A DNA stretch of 64,000 bases from Roseburia sp. (GTDB lineage: Bacteria; Bacteroidota; Bacteroidia; Bacteroidales; Bacteroidaceae): positions 29,240 to 93,239 of the forward strand of contig JAMPEL010000006.1 of NCBI GenBank assembly GCA_023665185.1, given 5' to 3'. Both the position numbers and the translations under genes were made by a program. Position 1 is the first letter of the stretch. Every line of letters starts with the position of its first letter. Shown here piece after piece: positions 44,099 to 54,433 of this stretch. Below the pieces are notes generated by a model. It saw only the letters and a list, made by a program, of their open reading frames with translations. It did no database searches and had not been told where the DNA came from.

Positions 44099-44797
44099 TC
44101 ATCTTTCGCCGACTATTGGCATACAGCCAAATTCCACAATTTCTCCACCGTCCGACATAGCATATTTACGCAACAAGTCTTGTATATACAACGCACAAGC
44201 TCTCACATTCTCGCGATTGCCATCATATCCGTTCACCAATGCCAATATGCGTGTGGTCGATAACGACATCTTTGTACGCTCATTGTCGCTTGTCGGTGTC
44301 CCTATACCGCCCACAGAATCGCGATAAACCGGCATTCCGCAGATATTCAGCATACCTCTGCCTATACCTTCATACGGTTCGCCCTCACATCCTACACCAA
44401 GTTCCAATGTGCTGCCGACAATCTTGTCATAGTCAAAGCCACCGATACTATACCCGTATGCGATAGAAGCCAGATTCACAAGGTCAACAGCTGTATCCAC
44501 ATGATAAAGTTCTTTTCCTTGAAGCACCCGCCTGACAAGTGCCTCGCCCGATGGGCGGTAACGGCTCGGGTCTTTTCCACATTTCCTATATGCCAGCCGT
44601 GTAGCCTCAATGGAGGGCATCTGCTTGATAGAACTCACATCATAGCATTCACGATATTTCCTGACAAAGTTCTCTATATCAACCCACAGTTCTGAAGAAT
44701 ACTCCGTATTGACCAACTCAGCATAGACAGCTGCACCGACAAATGCAGGACACGCAGCACGTAACTCGTCTAAAACTACAATCTTTTTATGTTCCAT
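44099..44797 (-). CDS. B3/B4 tRNA-binding domain protein
   Basis: 232 residues consisting of the B3/B4 domain known from the phenylalanyl-tRNA synthetase beta chain: EATRLAYRKCGKDPSRYRPS, VDLVNLASIAYGYSIGGFD, GEYEGIGR-like EPYEGIGRGML, SDNERTKMSLSTTRILALV. Stand-alone proteins of this type are thought to edit or bind tRNA. It ends with a segment for which no function is known. Lies upstream of porP but is probably unrelated to secretion. Confidence 0.85.
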   Translation of the reverse strand: MEHKKIVVLDELRAACPAFVGAAVYAELVNTEYSSELWVDIENFVRKYRECYDVSSIKQMPSIEATRLAYRKCGKDPSRYRPSGEALVRRVLQGKELYHVDTAVDLVNLASIAYGYSIGGFDYDKIVGSTLELGVGCEGEPYEGIGRGMLNICGMPVYRDSVGGIGTPTSDNERTKMSLSTTRILALVNGYDGNRENVRACALYIQDLLRKYAMSDGGEIVEFGCMPIVGER

Positions 44798-44833
44798 AAT
44801 TCATCCTATTACAGTAAAAGTCCATCGCATCAA

Positions 44834-44909
44834 GGAGAAAAAAAAGGAAGAATTAAGTTGTGACAGCCGACATACATATACACCGTCCTTGCAACCACAA
44901 CTTAATTCT
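44834..44909 (-). terminator. Terminator downstream of the small acidic protein gene
   Basis: Long perfect arms AGAATTAAGTTGTG (44849-44862) and CACAACTTAATTCT (44896-44909) with a 33-nt loop. On the minus strand a run of eight T follows the stem (A run 44838-44845 on plus). Confidence 0.8.
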
Positions 44910-44971
44910 CCGACTGTCAACCATTTCACTTCCGTCAACAAGAGAAGTCACAAATCAAAAAAATGGACAGA

Positions 44972-45310
44972 TTATTCATCTGTATAATTTTCGCTATACT
45001 CCATTTCTCCTTGCACGATAAAAAGAATGTCATCATGCTCATACTCGCCCATTCCCTCTTTCTTCGCCTTCTTTATAATATAGTTAACAACTTCATCAAG
45101 GTCTATCTCCACATAACCGTCTTTGTCCGGTTCTGCGCTGAAAATATCCTTTGAGGCATAATAGTCGAATATGACATCTAAGAAATAATACAATTCATCT
45201 TCCGTAAACTTGTCTTTAAGTTCCTGAGGAAGATAGCTGTGAATAAACTCAACTGCGCGTGCATCGTCTTCTGCATCTTTCAACAGTTCATCATCAATGT
45301 TGCTTGACAT
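44972..45310 (-). CDS. Small acidic hypothetical protein
   Basis: 112 residues, strongly acidic, mostly helical by composition (DDELLKDAEDDARAVEFIHS, LPQELKDKFTEDELYYFLD). No membrane segment, signal peptide or recognised motif. Similar small acidic proteins occur in Bacteroidales, but I do not recognise a function. It lies 158 bp after trxA on the same strand and has a terminator after it. Confidence 0.75.
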   Translation of the reverse strand: MSSNIDDELLKDAEDDARAVEFIHSYLPQELKDKFTEDELYYFLDVIFDYYASKDIFSAEPDKDGYVEIDLDEVVNYIIKKAKKEGMGEYEHDDILFIVQGEMEYSENYTDE

Positions 45311-45468
45311 GGTATTTAAATTTTGGGGTTAAAAAGTATCTGCTTAATAATGCCCGCCATAAAAAGACATGGTATCAAATCTTGATACAAAGCTCTTTAG
45401 TCTGCAATTCGCCGACAAGCCACACCCTTCTATGGCGGACATCATTCATGTTCTATCTAAGTTTGTTT

Positions 45469-45777
45469 TCAAAGAATAGCCTGAAGCTTCTCCTCAAATT
45501 TAGCCTTTGTGGTAGCACCCACGATTTTGTCTACCACCTCGCCGTTCTTTATATAAAGTACGGTAGGGACATTTCGGATACCGAATTTTGTAGCCAAACC
45601 GTCAGCCTCTTCGACATTCACTTTTCCAACAATAGCACGACCTTCATATTCTGCCGCAATAGCCTCAATATCCGGTCCAATCTTCTTACAAGGTCCACAC
45701 CATGTAGCCCAGAAGTCAAGCATCAGCGGCATGCCTTGTGCCACTACTGATTCATAATTTTCATCGTTAATTACCAT
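45469..45777 (-). CDS. trxA: Thioredoxin
   Basis: 102 residues with the active site FWATWCGPCKKIGP, the cis-proline motif RNVPTVLYIKNGE and no signal peptide. Cytoplasmic disulfide reductant. Promoter at 45873-45901, within the end of dnaE. Confidence 0.96.
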   Translation of the reverse strand: MVINDENYESVVAQGMPLMLDFWATWCGPCKKIGPDIEAIAAEYEGRAIVGKVNVEEADGLATKFGIRNVPTVLYIKNGEVVDKIVGATTKAKFEEKLQAIL

Positions 45778-45872
45778 AATACTATTTTTATATGTTAGAC
45801 ATTTTCTTTATTTCTCCAACCCCGGCAAGAGCACACCACTTGCAAGGACTCTTATTTCACAGAATATCTTCG

Positions 45873-45901
45873 CAAAGATAATCAATTTATCTTAAAGACA
45901 A
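45873..45901 (-). promoter_or_regulatory. trxA promoter
   Basis: On the minus strand TTG (45901-45899), 18-bp spacer, TATCTTTG (45880-45873). It overlaps the last codons of dnaE, so trxA can be transcribed on its own. Confidence 0.65.
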
Positions 45902-48900
45902 TCTCAGGACGCTCTAAAACATAGTTCACAAGTTTTTTTTGCACAGATATTTTGGTTTTCCTCGAAAACAGACAAGCCTTCATGTTCTCTCCCGAATACA
46001 CATTAAAGTAAAGTTCGGCGCGTCCAGGATTCTCTTTGGCTATTTCCGCAAGGTCTTCCACCAGCTCCACAGTCAGTTTGTCCAACGGGACAGAAATGGT
46101 GATTCGGTCTATCACCGAGTCCTTCACCTCCGACAAAAGCTCCACACTCTTCAAGGCGAGGTCATATCCGCCCTGCCCCCATTGTTTGAGAACAGCCTTT
46201 CCACGGATAAACAACGGAGTGCCAATCATGAAACTGTTATGGTAGTCAAGCCAGTCCTTTCCGAATAGCGGAATCTCACCAGCTCCGGTAAAGTCCTCAA
46301 TCCTCACAATACCGTAAGGATTGCCTTTTTTTGTCTGCCCTTCCCGTATGTCTGTGACAAGCCCTCCAAATGTCACCTCATCCAGTTTGGCAAGCTCTTC
46401 TTTGTTCTCAAGCTCCGTCACTTTTGTGTTACACACATGGTTCAGCACAATGGAATACTCGTCAAGAGGATGTGCCGACAGATATATGCCGACCAGCTCA
46501 CGCTCCCTGTTCAGCCGTTCCATGTCACTCCACTGCTCCACCTCCTTCGGCAAGTCAGGATGAGCCACCTCTATTGCCATACCCATACCGAACAATGAAT
46601 TCGTAGCCATATCCCTGTCTTGTTGGAAACGGTTTCCGTAGCGTATGAGCGTCTCCACAAAAGTCTCGCCGTTCTTCCCACCCGGAGCGAAATACATCTC
46701 ACGCGACACCTCCTTGAAACAGTCCAAAGCTCCCGCAAGCACTAAGTTCTCAAGATTCTTACGGTTGCAAGCCGTCAGGTTCACACGCTCCACAAAGTCG
46801 AACACAGATGTAAACGGTCCGTTCTTCTCGCGCTCATCGATGATTGCCGACACGGCATTCTCACCCACTCCCTTCACGGCTCCCATACCAAAGCGTATAT
46901 CGCCATGCGAGTTTACGGAGAATTTCTGACGGCTCTCGTTTATATCCGGACCGAGTGTATTGATGCCCATCGACTTGCATTCGTCCATCAACTTGCGTAT
47001 ATCCGAAATATTGGCAAGGCTTCGGCTCATCACCGCCGCCATATACTGCGCCGGATAGTTCGCTTTCAGAAAAGCAGTCTGATAGGCCACCCACGAATAA
47101 CACGTCGCATGGCTCTTATTGAAGGCATAGGAAGCAAACTTTTCCCAGTCAGCCCATATCTTCTGCAATGTCTCAAGCTTATGCCCGTTGTTCTGTCCGC
47201 CCTCATAGAATTTCGGACGCAGCATATCCAGCTTGTCCTTCAGTTTCTTACCCATCGCCTTTCGCAACGTATCGCTCTCACCACGGGTGAAATTGGCAAG
47301 AAGACGAGACAGCAGCATGACCTGCTCCTGATATACCGTAATGCCATAGGTGTCCTTGAGATACTTCTCCATCACCGGAATATCATACACAATAGGTTTG
47401 CGCCCTTGCTTTCTGTCAATGAAATCAGGAATGTAATCCATCGGTCCCGGTCTGTAAAGGGCATTCATCGCTATGAGGTCCTCAAATGTAGTGGGCTGTA
47501 GCTCTCGCAGATACTTCTGCATACCTGCCGATTCAAACTGGAATGTACCGATAGTGCGCCCGTCGCTGTAAAGCTGATAGGTGGCAGGATCTTCAATGTC
47601 CAGCAGGTCTACATCCACACTAACACCTAAACTGTCCTTAATGTTCTCCACTGCCTCCTTCAAAATCGACAAAGTCTTCAAACCGAGGAAGTCCATCTTT
47701 ATCAGGCCCGTCTCTTCTATCACATGACCGTCATACTGTGTGCAGCGCAGTTTCTCACCTGTCTCCTTGTCATCGGCTGTCGATACTGGCACCCAGTCGG
47801 AAATGTCGTCACGGCAGATGATGGTTCCGCACGCATGTACTCCAGTGTTCCGCACATTATTCTCCAACATCTGCGCATACCTGAGCGTATCGCGCAAGAG
47901 AGGGTCGGGTGAAGTGACAGCATCCTGCAATTCCTTCACACACTCGATGGCATTCGGAAGATTCATCTTCTTGCCTGTCGGCAATTTGTCAGGAATTGCC
48001 TTGCACAGCGCATTCGATATGCTGAGCGGAAGTTTCTGCACGCGCGCCACGTCCTTAATGGCAAGTTTGGTTGCCATAGTGCCATACGTGATGATGTGCG
48101 CCACTTTCTCCTCTCCATATTTCTGGGTTACCCACTGAAGCACCTTTCCGCGTCCGTCATCATCAAAGTCCACATCTATATCGGGCAAGGAGATACGGTC
48201 AGGATTCAAGAATCGCTCAAACAGGAGGTCGTACTTGATGGGGTCTACTCTCGTGATTCCGAGACAGTAAGCCACAGCCGAACCTGCGGCGGAGCCACGT
48301 CCGGGACCGACCCACACTCCCAGTTCCTCGCGTGCGGCATTGATATAGTCCTGCACAATAAGGAAGTATCCGGGGAATCCCATCGTCTTCATGATATGCA
48401 GTTCAAAGTTCAAAAGCTCCATCACATGGTCGGGAATAGGGTCGCCGTACATTTTCTTCGCACCCTCGTAGGTGAGTTTTTTCAGATAATCCGCCTCAAA
48501 CTTTATCCTGTAAAGTTTTTCATATCCTCCAAGCTTCTTTATCTTGTCATTCGCCGCGTCATCGCTCATCACCACGTTGCCATGCTCATCGCGGGTAAAC
48601 TCGTCAAAGAGGTCCTTCTCCGTCAGCCTTTGCCTGTATTCCTCTTCCGTTCCAAACTCTTCCGGAATGGCAAAGTTCGGCATAATCGGCGCATGGTCAA
48701 TGGAATAGGTCTCCACCTTGTCGCACACCTCCACCGTATTGCGCAACGCTTCCGGCACATCGGCAAACACCTCGTTCATCTCTGCCGTAGTCTTAAACCA
48801 CTCCTGCTTTGAATAGAGCATTCGCGCCGGGTCGTCAAGGTCGCGCCCCGTACTCAGACAGATAAGGCGGTCGTGCGCCTCTGCATTCTCCTCGTCCACA

Positions 48901-49730
48901 AAATGGACGTCATTCGTACAGACAAGCTTGACATCATATTTGCGGGCAAGCTCAATGATAGCCTTGTTACATTCCTGCTGAATAGGGAAAGCCTCTCTGT
49001 TAGCTCTTTGATTCGGGTCTTTCACCTCATGCCGCTGAAGCTCCAGATAGTAGTCGTCGCCAAACAAGTCCTTGAACCACTTCACAGCCTCTTCCGCCTT
49101 TGCCATTTGTCCCTGACGTATGTACGACGGCACTTCCCCTGCGATACATGCCGAGCAGGCAATCAGTCCCTCATGATATTTCTTCAGTTCCTCATGGTCT
49201 GTACGCGGCCGGTTATAGAATCCGTCCACCCACGCATGACTGACAAGTTTCACCAGATTATGGTAGCCCACCTCGTTCTTGGCAAGCAAAATAAGATGCC
49301 ATCCGCTGCTGTCAAGTTTCCCTTCCTTCAGGCGCAGGCTTCTGCGCGCGCAATACATCTCACAGCCGAAGATAGGTTTGAAATCGAGTTTGGGAGTTGT
49401 CTTGGCAATGGTTGCCTCCGCCTCCTTCACAAGCTGTTCCTCTGTCTTGCCGTCATACTTGTCCTTGCCGTCACGGTCTTTCCGTTCCAACGTGCCGTTA
49501 TTAATATCGTCAATCAGCTTGCGTGCCGTCTTCACCTTGTCGCGGTTCTTGCCGTTCACCTTCTTGCAATAATTGAAAAACTCTTTTATTCCAAACATAT
49601 TGCCGTGGTCGGTGACAGCCATTCCCTTCATGCCGTCGGCAATAGCCTTGTCGACAAGTTTAGGGATACTCGCCTGACCGTCAAGTATCGAATACTGGGT
49701 ATGTACATGCAGATGAACAAAATTCTCCAT
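45882..49730 (-). CDS. dnaE: DNA polymerase III subunit alpha
   Basis: 1282 residues. PHP domain at the N-terminus (FVHLHVHTQYSILDG, GMAVTDHGNMFG). Polymerase palm with GPGRGSAAGSAVAYCLGI and the catalytic aspartates in PDIDVDFDDDGRG. Fingers and beta-binding region, then helix-hairpin-helix (FGMGAVKGVGENAVSAI) and an OB fold (VTFGGLVTDIREGQTKKGNP). Replicative polymerase. A single gene followed by trxA. Confidence 0.98.
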   Translation of the reverse strand: MENFVHLHVHTQYSILDGQASIPKLVDKAIADGMKGMAVTDHGNMFGIKEFFNYCKKVNGKNRDKVKTARKLIDDINNGTLERKDRDGKDKYDGKTEEQLVKEAEATIAKTTPKLDFKPIFGCEMYCARRSLRLKEGKLDSSGWHLILLAKNEVGYHNLVKLVSHAWVDGFYNRPRTDHEELKKYHEGLIACSACIAGEVPSYIRQGQMAKAEEAVKWFKDLFGDDYYLELQRHEVKDPNQRANREAFPIQQECNKAIIELARKYDVKLVCTNDVHFVDEENAEAHDRLICLSTGRDLDDPARMLYSKQEWFKTTAEMNEVFADVPEALRNTVEVCDKVETYSIDHAPIMPNFAIPEEFGTEEEYRQRLTEKDLFDEFTRDEHGNVVMSDDAANDKIKKLGGYEKLYRIKFEADYLKKLTYEGAKKMYGDPIPDHVMELLNFELHIMKTMGFPGYFLIVQDYINAAREELGVWVGPGRGSAAGSAVAYCLGITRVDPIKYDLLFERFLNPDRISLPDIDVDFDDDGRGKVLQWVTQKYGEEKVAHIITYGTMATKLAIKDVARVQKLPLSISNALCKAIPDKLPTGKKMNLPNAIECVKELQDAVTSPDPLLRDTLRYAQMLENNVRNTGVHACGTIICRDDISDWVPVSTADDKETGEKLRCTQYDGHVIEETGLIKMDFLGLKTLSILKEAVENIKDSLGVSVDVDLLDIEDPATYQLYSDGRTIGTFQFESAGMQKYLRELQPTTFEDLIAMNALYRPGPMDYIPDFIDRKQGRKPIVYDIPVMEKYLKDTYGITVYQEQVMLLSRLLANFTRGESDTLRKAMGKKLKDKLDMLRPKFYEGGQNNGHKLETLQKIWADWEKFASYAFNKSHATCYSWVAYQTAFLKANYPAQYMAAVMSRSLANISDIRKLMDECKSMGINTLGPDINESRQKFSVNSHGDIRFGMGAVKGVGENAVSAIIDEREKNGPFTSVFDFVERVNLTACNRKNLENLVLAGALDCFKEVSREMYFAPGGKNGETFVETLIRYGNRFQQDRDMATNSLFGMGMAIEVAHPDLPKEVEQWSDMERLNRERELVGIYLSAHPLDEYSIVLNHVCNTKVTELENKEELAKLDEVTFGGLVTDIREGQTKKGNPYGIVRIEDFTGAGEIPLFGKDWLDYHNSFMIGTPLFIRGKAVLKQWGQGGYDLALKSVELLSEVKDSVIDRITISVPLDKLTVELVEDLAEIAKENPGRAELYFNVYSGENMKACLFSRKTKISVQKKLVNYVLERPEIVFKIN

Positions 49731-50007
49731 ATATATTTATAGTCTTTATCTTAATTACGTGCAAGCTCTTCTCCTTTTCGGCAGACATTGCATCCGCCCA
49801 TTTTTACAAGTAACTTACACACAAGCATTTGAAGCAACAGTATCGCAGATTTCACCATTTTATCCTGACGAAGACCTGCCACACAGCCATACTTTCCAAA
49901 AACAAAAAGCGCACTAAGATAAGGCATTTTTTGAAAATAAGAGTAAGATAGGATATGAAATGTGCGTAAAGATAATGAGTGCGGTGGTATTCACAAGTGT
50001 TTTTCAG

Positions 50008-50979
50008 TTCATCCGACATTTCGAGTGACGTGTCTCATTTATGGAAGAGTCAGGTTTTGATGCTGGTATATTTTGCATACGTTTTTACAAGCTTCCTGAC
50101 TATTTGTAAATATGATTTTACAGGTATTTTTTGATGTGTTCATACAGACAAAATAATGCAAGACTGTCAAAATACAGACAAAACATAAAATATCCTGACA
50201 ATTTGATATGTTAAATCTCATCTCCGTAGAATCGCCTCAAAATGAACCAAACCTTGCCGAGGTTGCAAAAACGCGATTCTACGGCAACTTTTGAAACGCG
50301 AAAATCCAGTAGACAAACAGAACAATCCACCCGACTAAAAGACATATAAAAATCCTCCAAAACATGCCTTTTCCATCCAAAACCCCACTAAAACCCAAAA
50401 TTACAAGGTGCTGAAAATTTATTTACAAGGCACACTGATTTTTTGCGCAAGGTGAACGAAATTTATTTTCAAGGCGCACAAAATTTTCAAAGCCCGTTTT
50501 TCGGCCCAAAATCGGGCATTTTTCAAAACCATTTCCTTAAAAAGACGGCAACCAAGTTTTCAATGCTCCGAAAAACAAAAATGGATTCTGAACCCGAAAA
50601 AAGACTATTTTAAGACAAAAATTTCATAACTATCTGATTATCAATACATCCTATTTTATATTCTACTCTTAGTTTTTGGACTAAAACTGCGTCCTTTTCA
50701 CAAAAATGCATTTCATTGATTATCAACAGTTTATCCAAAGACCCCGAAAAATCAAACATACGCACAGTGTACGGATTGTTAAAAACGAGTCTTTCCGCCA
50801 AGTGACATAATGTCAAAAACATCTGTCTGTAGACAGCTGTACGGCAATATGTACGGCAGAATAATATGAGATTTTGGATGATGATGATGTTAGCGGTGCG
50901 AATGCCTTTTTGCGCCATGCCATACAATCATTCCACACTCGCAGAATACAGAATACAGTGTTACTCAAAAGCAGGACGA
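50008..50979 (-). repeat. Long dispersed non-coding element, copy E (inverted)
   Basis: Fills most of the divergent dnaE/peptidase gap in the opposite orientation. The right-end terminal repeat is TTCATCCGACATTTCGAGTG (50008-50027). A degenerate left end GTTACTCAAAAGCAGGACGA is at 50960-50979. Hairpin arms are CTCCGTAGAATCGC (50222-50235) and GCGATTCTACGG (50273-50284). The CCTTG array lies at about 50405-50490, TTGATAATCA-type sites near 50637-50647 and 50715-50724, and TGACATAATGTCA near 50802-50815. The nested insert seen in A and D is absent here; the junction reads TTTTGACAGTCTTGC. No gene is supported in 49731-51182. Confidence 0.85.
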
Positions 50980-51182
50980 GAAGCCCGGATTTTTCCGGCA
51001 ATAACCGCCAGTTTGCATTCCGCACTGCCGCATGGTTGGCAAAAGGCTAAAAAGACAGGATTTCGCAAAGAAAAGAGGACGAGAGACACACAAAGTGAAA
51101 GCTTTTTCGTACTTTTGGCTTTGAAATTTGTTATATTGAGAAATATTACCGGTTTGGTACTAACAACAAAAAACGAACTATT

Positions 51183-51917
51183 ATGTATGAGACAGGTTAT
51201 GCGGACGGCTACGGAATGAGTGCCACCGCCATTTATTGGATGATATTTATAGGCATTGCGATAGCAAGCTGGCTTGTGCAATGGAATCTGAACAGGAAAA
51301 CCGAGAAATACTCCCAAATGCTTTCGTTCCGGGGACTGACGGGAAAGGACGTGGCTGAGATGATGCTGCGCGCCAACGGCATTACCGATGTGAAGGTTAT
51401 CAGCACGGCAGGACGGCTGACAGACCATTATAATCCGGCAGACCAGACTGTGAACCTGAGCGAGATTGTGTATGGAAGCAACAGCATCATGGCTGTGGCT
51501 GTGGCTGCGCACGAATGCGGACATGCCATACAACATGCCCACGCATACGGTCCGCTCACACTGCGCTCAAAACTGGTGCCGGTGGTGAGCTTCGCCTCGC
51601 AATGGATGCAGTGGCTGCTGCTTGGCGGCATGTTGATGCTCAGCTATACGGGGTCGGGCACAGTGCTGCTGATAGGAGTCATTCTGTTTTCCATGACCAC
51701 TCTGTTCTCCTTTATCACACTGCCGGTGGAGATTGATGCCAGCCGGAGAGCCATAAAATGGCTGGACAGCGCGGGACTGACCGACACACGGACTCATGCC
51801 GCCGCTGTGGACGCTCTGCGTTCAGCCGCATACACGTATGTGGTGGCTGCCCTCGGCTCTCTTGCCACACTGCTCTATTATGTCATGTTGCTTGCAGGAA
51901 GCAGAAGGAACGACTGA
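51183..51917 (+). CDS. Neutral zinc metallopeptidase (membrane, YugP type)
   Basis: 244 residues. A membrane helix near the N-terminus and two to three more after the zinc motif. VAVAAHECGHAIQHAHAY is the HExxH active site in the HECGH form. TLPVEIDASRRAIKWL is the downstream conserved helix of the Zn_peptidase_2 family. Substrate unknown. First gene of a rightward unit; its stop overlaps the next start as TGATG. Confidence 0.92.
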   Translation: MYETGYADGYGMSATAIYWMIFIGIAIASWLVQWNLNRKTEKYSQMLSFRGLTGKDVAEMMLRANGITDVKVISTAGRLTDHYNPADQTVNLSEIVYGSNSIMAVAVAAHECGHAIQHAHAYGPLTLRSKLVPVVSFASQWMQWLLLGGMLMLSYTGSGTVLLIGVILFSMTTLFSFITLPVEIDASRRAIKWLDSAGLTDTRTHAAAVDALRSAAYTYVVAALGSLATLLYYVMLLAGSRRND

Positions 51918-52591
51918 TGGACATTAGGAAAGAGCTTGAAGCTATGGCTGACGCGAAACTTCAGAAATTCTCGTCTGCACTCATTCCTGGAGCTGACATC
52001 ATCGGAGTGAGGATTCCACAACTGCGGCTGCTGGCAAAAAGAATTGCAAAAGAAGAGGATTGGAGGGAGTTTCTGACGCGCGACAACAGGGCAAGTTTTG
52101 AGGAAAGACTGCTTCACGGGCTGGTCATCGGATATGCGAAAATGACTGTCGAGGAGCGTTTGGAACGGATAGGGGCATTCGTACACCTTATAGACTCGTG
52201 GGCGGTATGCGACTGTGCCTGCTCAACCTTCAAAGCTGTAAGGAAAGAGCTTACGCGCACACTCGGCTTCTTGCAGCCGTATCTCAACTCGGATAAAGAG
52301 TTTGAGCTGAGGTTTGGTGTGGTCATGCTGATGGACTATTTCATCAACGATGAGTATATCGACTACACGCTGTTGAGACTTGCCGGACTGGCTCCGCAGC
52401 ACTACTATTCAAAAATGGCAGTGGCATTGGCATTGTCCGTCTGCTATGTGAAATATCCGGAGAAGACAATGCGTGTGTTGAAAGGATGTGCCCTCGACAA
52501 GGACACATTCCACAAGACATTGCAGAAGATTATAGAATCGAAGCGTGTGGCAGAGCACGAAAAGAACATTATAAGAGAACTCAAAAGATAA
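51917..52591 (+). CDS. AlkD-like DNA alkylation repair protein
   Basis: 224 residues from the ATG at 51917. The TGATG overlap with the upstream gene supports this start; the frame is open further but runs through the peptidase gene. All-helical HEAT-like repeats. RIPQLRLLAKRIAKE and IDSWAVCDCACSTFK match the AlkD family, with the likely catalytic Trp95 and Asp99 spaced as in AlkD. Removes alkylated purines. Followed by rpoN after 2 bp. Confidence 0.88.
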   Translation: MDIRKELEAMADAKLQKFSSALIPGADIIGVRIPQLRLLAKRIAKEEDWREFLTRDNRASFEERLLHGLVIGYAKMTVEERLERIGAFVHLIDSWAVCDCACSTFKAVRKELTRTLGFLQPYLNSDKEFELRFGVVMLMDYFINDEYIDYTLLRLAGLAPQHYYSKMAVALALSVCYVKYPEKTMRVLKGCALDKDTFHKTLQKIIESKRVAEHEKNIIRELKR

Positions 52592-52593
52592 AA

Positions 52594-54162
52594 ATGGCTC
52601 AGAAACAAGGAATATACCAGACACAGACAGAAAGTCAGATACAAAAACTTTCGCCTCAGCAGCTGATGTTGGTCAAGCTCATCGAACTTCCGGTGAGCGA
52701 CCTTGAAGAGCGTGTCAAAAATGAGGTTATCGACAACATAGCTCTTGAAGAGGGCAGAGACAGCCTTCCGGACGGAGAAAAGACGAGGGAGGAGATGGGC
52801 AGCTCTGCCGCCGATGAAGAGAACACGGAGAACGATGACGGCAGATACGGCACGGAAGAGGCGGACATGGAATATGGCGACTATTCATCGCCGGATGACA
52901 TTCCGTCTTATCTTGTCAACCGGAAGGAGAACGAGGGGACAGAGATTCCGATAGGCGACACACGGTCGTTTATCGAAGATTTGGAGGCTCAGATTCTGGA
53001 ATACGACATGTCGGAACAAAAGCAGCTGATTGTGCAATACCTGATAGGCTCGCTGAACAGCAACGGATTCATTGACCGTCCGCTGCCCAACATTGTGGAT
53101 GAATTGTTATTCAGCCACAATATAGACACGGACGAGAAGGAAGTGGAAGACGCACTGCGCATATTGCAACAGTTTGAGCCGGCAGGTATCGGGGCGCGCA
53201 ACTTGCAGGAATGCCTGCTCATCCAAATAAACAGGATGCTCAAGGACAAGGAGCATCAGACTGACCGGCGACGCTGGCTGCTGAAAATTGGCAGGGAGAT
53301 TATCGCTAAGGAATATGACACATGGACGAAAATAGCGGACAACCCGTCGGATATTGTGGAACGGGTGGCAGAACCGCTGAGTGAGGAACTGGGTGTGGAC
53401 AGCAAGGATGTGACAGCCGCCATCAACGTCATCAGCAAACTGAACCCGCATCCGGGACGGTCGCTATGCGAGGCGTCGGACGACAGAGTGCAGACAGTCA
53501 TCCCCGACTTCATCGTAGAGACAGACAATGACGGACATATCACCATGACGCTCAACGAAGGCGAGTTGCCGGAACTGCACGTGAACAAAGAATATGTAAG
53601 GCAGCTCGATGAATACATGAAAAGGGGAAGCCGGATGAGCCGAAGCGAAAAGGAAGCTTTCATCTATACCAAACAGAAAGTGGACGCGGCACGCATGTTC
53701 ATCGAGTCAATCCGACAAAGGCAACGGACATTGTACGTCACCATGAAAGCCATTATCGACCTGCAAAGGGAGTTTTTCCTGACACAGGACGAAGAGACTT
53801 TGCAGCCTATGGTGTTGCGTGATGTGGCGGACAAGTCGCAACTTGACATTTCCACCATTTCAAGAGTGAGCAACAGCAAATACGCGCTGGTGGACGGCAG
53901 TATATACCCGCTGAAGCACTTTTTCATGCGGACACGCGCCAATGCCGAAGGCGAGGAGATTCAAGCGCGCAAGGTGAACAAACTCATCAGTGCTGTCATC
54001 GAGGAGGAAGACAAGAGCAAACCGTATTCTGATGAGCAGCTTATGGAGATACTGAAACAGAAGGGACTGAACATAAGCAGACGGACTGTGGCAAAATACA
54101 GAGACAGCATGGGAATACCGACAGCAAAAAAACGGGCTGCGGGAGAGAATACCACATTGTAA
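52594..54162 (+). CDS. rpoN: RNA polymerase sigma-54 factor
   Basis: 522 residues from the ATG at 52594, 2 bp after the alkD-like stop (the frame is open to 52486 within that gene). Region I is glutamine-rich (SQIQKLSPQQLMLVKLIELP), then an acidic region II (about 50-110, many Glu/Asp). Core-binding domain and C-terminal HTH follow (SQLDISTISRVSNSKYA), and RpoN box SRRTVAKYRDSMGIPTAKKR. Works with NtrC-type activators such as the one at 15.4-16.8 kb. Cotranscribed with the two upstream genes. Confidence 0.97.
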   Translation: MAQKQGIYQTQTESQIQKLSPQQLMLVKLIELPVSDLEERVKNEVIDNIALEEGRDSLPDGEKTREEMGSSAADEENTENDDGRYGTEEADMEYGDYSSPDDIPSYLVNRKENEGTEIPIGDTRSFIEDLEAQILEYDMSEQKQLIVQYLIGSLNSNGFIDRPLPNIVDELLFSHNIDTDEKEVEDALRILQQFEPAGIGARNLQECLLIQINRMLKDKEHQTDRRRWLLKIGREIIAKEYDTWTKIADNPSDIVERVAEPLSEELGVDSKDVTAAINVISKLNPHPGRSLCEASDDRVQTVIPDFIVETDNDGHITMTLNEGELPELHVNKEYVRQLDEYMKRGSRMSRSEKEAFIYTKQKVDAARMFIESIRQRQRTLYVTMKAIIDLQREFFLTQDEETLQPMVLRDVADKSQLDISTISRVSNSKYALVDGSIYPLKHFFMRTRANAEGEEIQARKVNKLISAVIEEEDKSKPYSDEQLMEILKQKGLNISRRTVAKYRDSMGIPTAKKRAAGENTTL

Positions 54163-54210
54163 AGTCTCTGTCCCGGAAACGTCCTCTGAAAGTCCGGACT
54201 GGTCAAGCAT

Positions 54211-54299
54211 TGTCCATTGAATCATAAGCAATGACCGGCGGATAGAGCCGGCGCAATCAGGACACAAGAGAACAGATGTCCATTGAACCGCAAGCATTG
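54211..54299 (+). repeat. Two 23-bp direct repeats between rpoN and the PAP2-like gene
   Basis: Copies at 54211-54233 and 54277-54299, each beginning TGTCCATTGAA and ending in AAGCA-A/T-TG, with 19 of 23 bases identical and a 66-bp period. A GCCGGCG-type inverted piece lies between them. Nothing else is recognised in 54163-54433. May be a regulatory site or worn repeat. Confidence 0.5.
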
Positions 54300-54433
54300 T
54301 TCTCCAGAACGGAAAGAAGGCGATTTTTACAGACACGCCTGCAAAACAAGGATTAATCCCAAACAAAAAAAGAAACACTAAGCGGCATGACCGGAACCAT
54401 ACAAACGGCAGCCGTAAAAGAACAAATAGATTT

